Assembly: GCA_029207755.1 (NCBI GenBank)
Contig: JARCOQ010000002.1
Span: 3,844,001 to 3,908,000, forward strand
Reading direction: 5' to 3'
Length of the DNA: 64,000 nt
Source of the DNA: Chamaea fasciata
Lineage: Eukaryota; Chordata; Aves; Passeriformes; Sylviidae
Of the stretch, positions 62,959 to 64,000 are shown in pieces (position 1 is the stretch's first letter; each line of letters begins with the position of its first letter). The notes below the pieces were generated by a model. The model saw nothing but the letters and a program-made list of their open reading frames with translations, had not been told where the DNA came from and ran no database searches. Both the position numbers and the translations under genes were made by a program.

Positions 62959-64000
62959 GTAAAACTATACCTACAGTAAAAAAAATCTCTAGGCATGGCA
63001 ATATTGCTTTTTAATTAGCATTAGGAAGTTAATTCATTATCGGTTTTTTGTGTAGGATTGATTTTTTTGCCTGGTTTGTTGGGGAGGGTGTTTTGTGGAT
63101 TTTTTTGTTTTGTTTTTTTGGGGGAGGGGATGTTGGTTTTCAGGATTGTTGGTTGGTTGGTTGGTTTTTTGATTTGGTTTTTTTTCCAGATGTATTCAAA
63201 ACACTGTCAATCAGCATGTGCTGTAGTTATTGTCATGTATCCTCTGTCACTGAGGGTGAAATTAGATCAGAATCTCTTTATACAGGATACAAGTTCTGAA
63301 TACAGAAGACTGAGAAAAAATGATTCTCAAATAAAAAACTGGAGGAGTATGAGGGAGGAAAAGGAGAAGCTGGCTTGGGATAGGCTTTTCTGTCAGGAGA
63401 AGGACCACTGGCAGAGAGGGAAAAGAGGAAGATCTGTTGATAGGATGTAGACAGTATGAAAGATGATTCCCTGTAATCCTTTTTTGTATTTGTTTCATAT
63501 ATCTTAGTCACTCTAGAAAGGAAGGGTGTTTTTCAGTTTAAACCCCTCATTTGATAGTATGTTGCTATACTGATAACCATGGAAATATCCCCAGTGTTGC
63601 TAAGAAGCGTTTTATGCACTAGAAAATGTTGTGCAGTAATCCTACCGAAATAAAACCAGGTCTGGTAGCAGACAGGAGAGAGAAAGTGCCGACCTGAAAG
63701 TAAAAGAGAAAATTCTGGTTCACATAAGAGTCCATAGTGCTGGAGTGCTCCAGTTTACCTGATTGCTTAGGCCACAGCATCTGGAGCTGGAGTTGGGCAC
63801 CTCTGGAATTATGATCTTGGGAGAGCCCCCAGAGGGCTGACCTGTGCAGAAAATGTTCAGTTTGCTTTCCTCTATTTCTTCCTTTTCTTCAGACACACTC
63901 TAGATATTGAGGTCTTAGCTTATAAAGCAGACTGAGCTGCATTCCACATCTGTGTAACTGCTGATTTCACTTGAATACAACAGACGAGGATTATTTGTTT
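62959..64000 (+). other. EPHA6: EPHA6 intron (5' part)
   Basis: The first 1.04 kb of the next intron, starting GTAAAA. It includes a G/T-rich stretch at about 63.06-63.19 kb (GGTT units, G runs, T runs), AATAAA at 63330-63335 and 63649-63654, and otherwise ordinary intron sequence. The kinase exon expected next is not reached. Confidence 0.9.

Noticed and set aside
63120..63190. G/T-rich stretch as a second G-quadruplex or telomere-like repeat
   Set aside because: The G runs of three or more are separated by more than 30 bases and the GGTT units are too short, so it does not meet the usual rule.
62959..64000. Search for the first full kinase exon
   Set aside because: No sequence continuing the Gly-rich loop is present before the window ends.
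1..64000. CRISPR arrays, operons, tRNA or rRNA genes, CpG-island promoter
   Set aside because: None seen. The window is vertebrate intron-rich DNA, and the short direct repeats are microsatellites or local duplications.

Overview
This window is vertebrate nuclear DNA: AT-rich, CpG-poor, dominated by introns, with short exons bounded by GT-AG sites. The repeats point to a bird. There are several CR1 LINE fragments, few other dispersed repeats, and one solo LTR of a kind that, from memory, resembles songbird endogenous retroviruses. A passerine is plausible but not proven.

The only gene I can support is EPHA6 (ephrin type-A receptor 6), a receptor tyrosine kinase, on the + strand. Five consecutive internal exons are visible, 594 coding bases (198 codons) in all: 30572-30696 (125 bp) and 49514-49676 (163 bp) form the second fibronectin type III domain; 58053-58161 (109 bp) holds the transmembrane helix; 60885-60955 (71 bp) the first part of the juxtamembrane region; 62833-62958 (126 bp) the rest of it with the two regulatory tyrosines and the start of the kinase glycine loop. 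Splice phases run 1-0-1-2-1-1 without a break, and sizes and phases fit the canonical Eph exons 6 to 10. The upstream exons (signal peptide, ligand-binding, cysteine-rich, first FN3) and the kinase, SAM and PDZ-ligand exons lie outside the window, so both ends of the window are intronic.

Layout: 1-30571 is the end of a very long intron (at least 30.5 kb) with three CR1 3' ends and an ancient CR1/L3-like fragment. 30697-49513 is an 18.8 kb intron with ATTT and AC microsatellites, a 434-bp solo LTR in antisense, a G-quadruplex motif and two striking perfect hairpins. 49677-58052 (8.4 kb), 58162-60884 (2.7 kb) and 60956-62832 (1.9 kb) are the remaining complete introns. Candidate conserved non-coding blocks are suggested by composition only.

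I found no novel multi-gene system. The most testable observations concern possible truncated EPHA6 isoforms. A candidate alternative terminal exon in the 8.4 kb intron has a very strong pyrimidine tract, an open frame that continues correctly from the preceding exon, a stop and an AATAAA. A second alternative acceptor lies upstream of the transmembrane exon. These are sequence-based inferences without transcript evidence.
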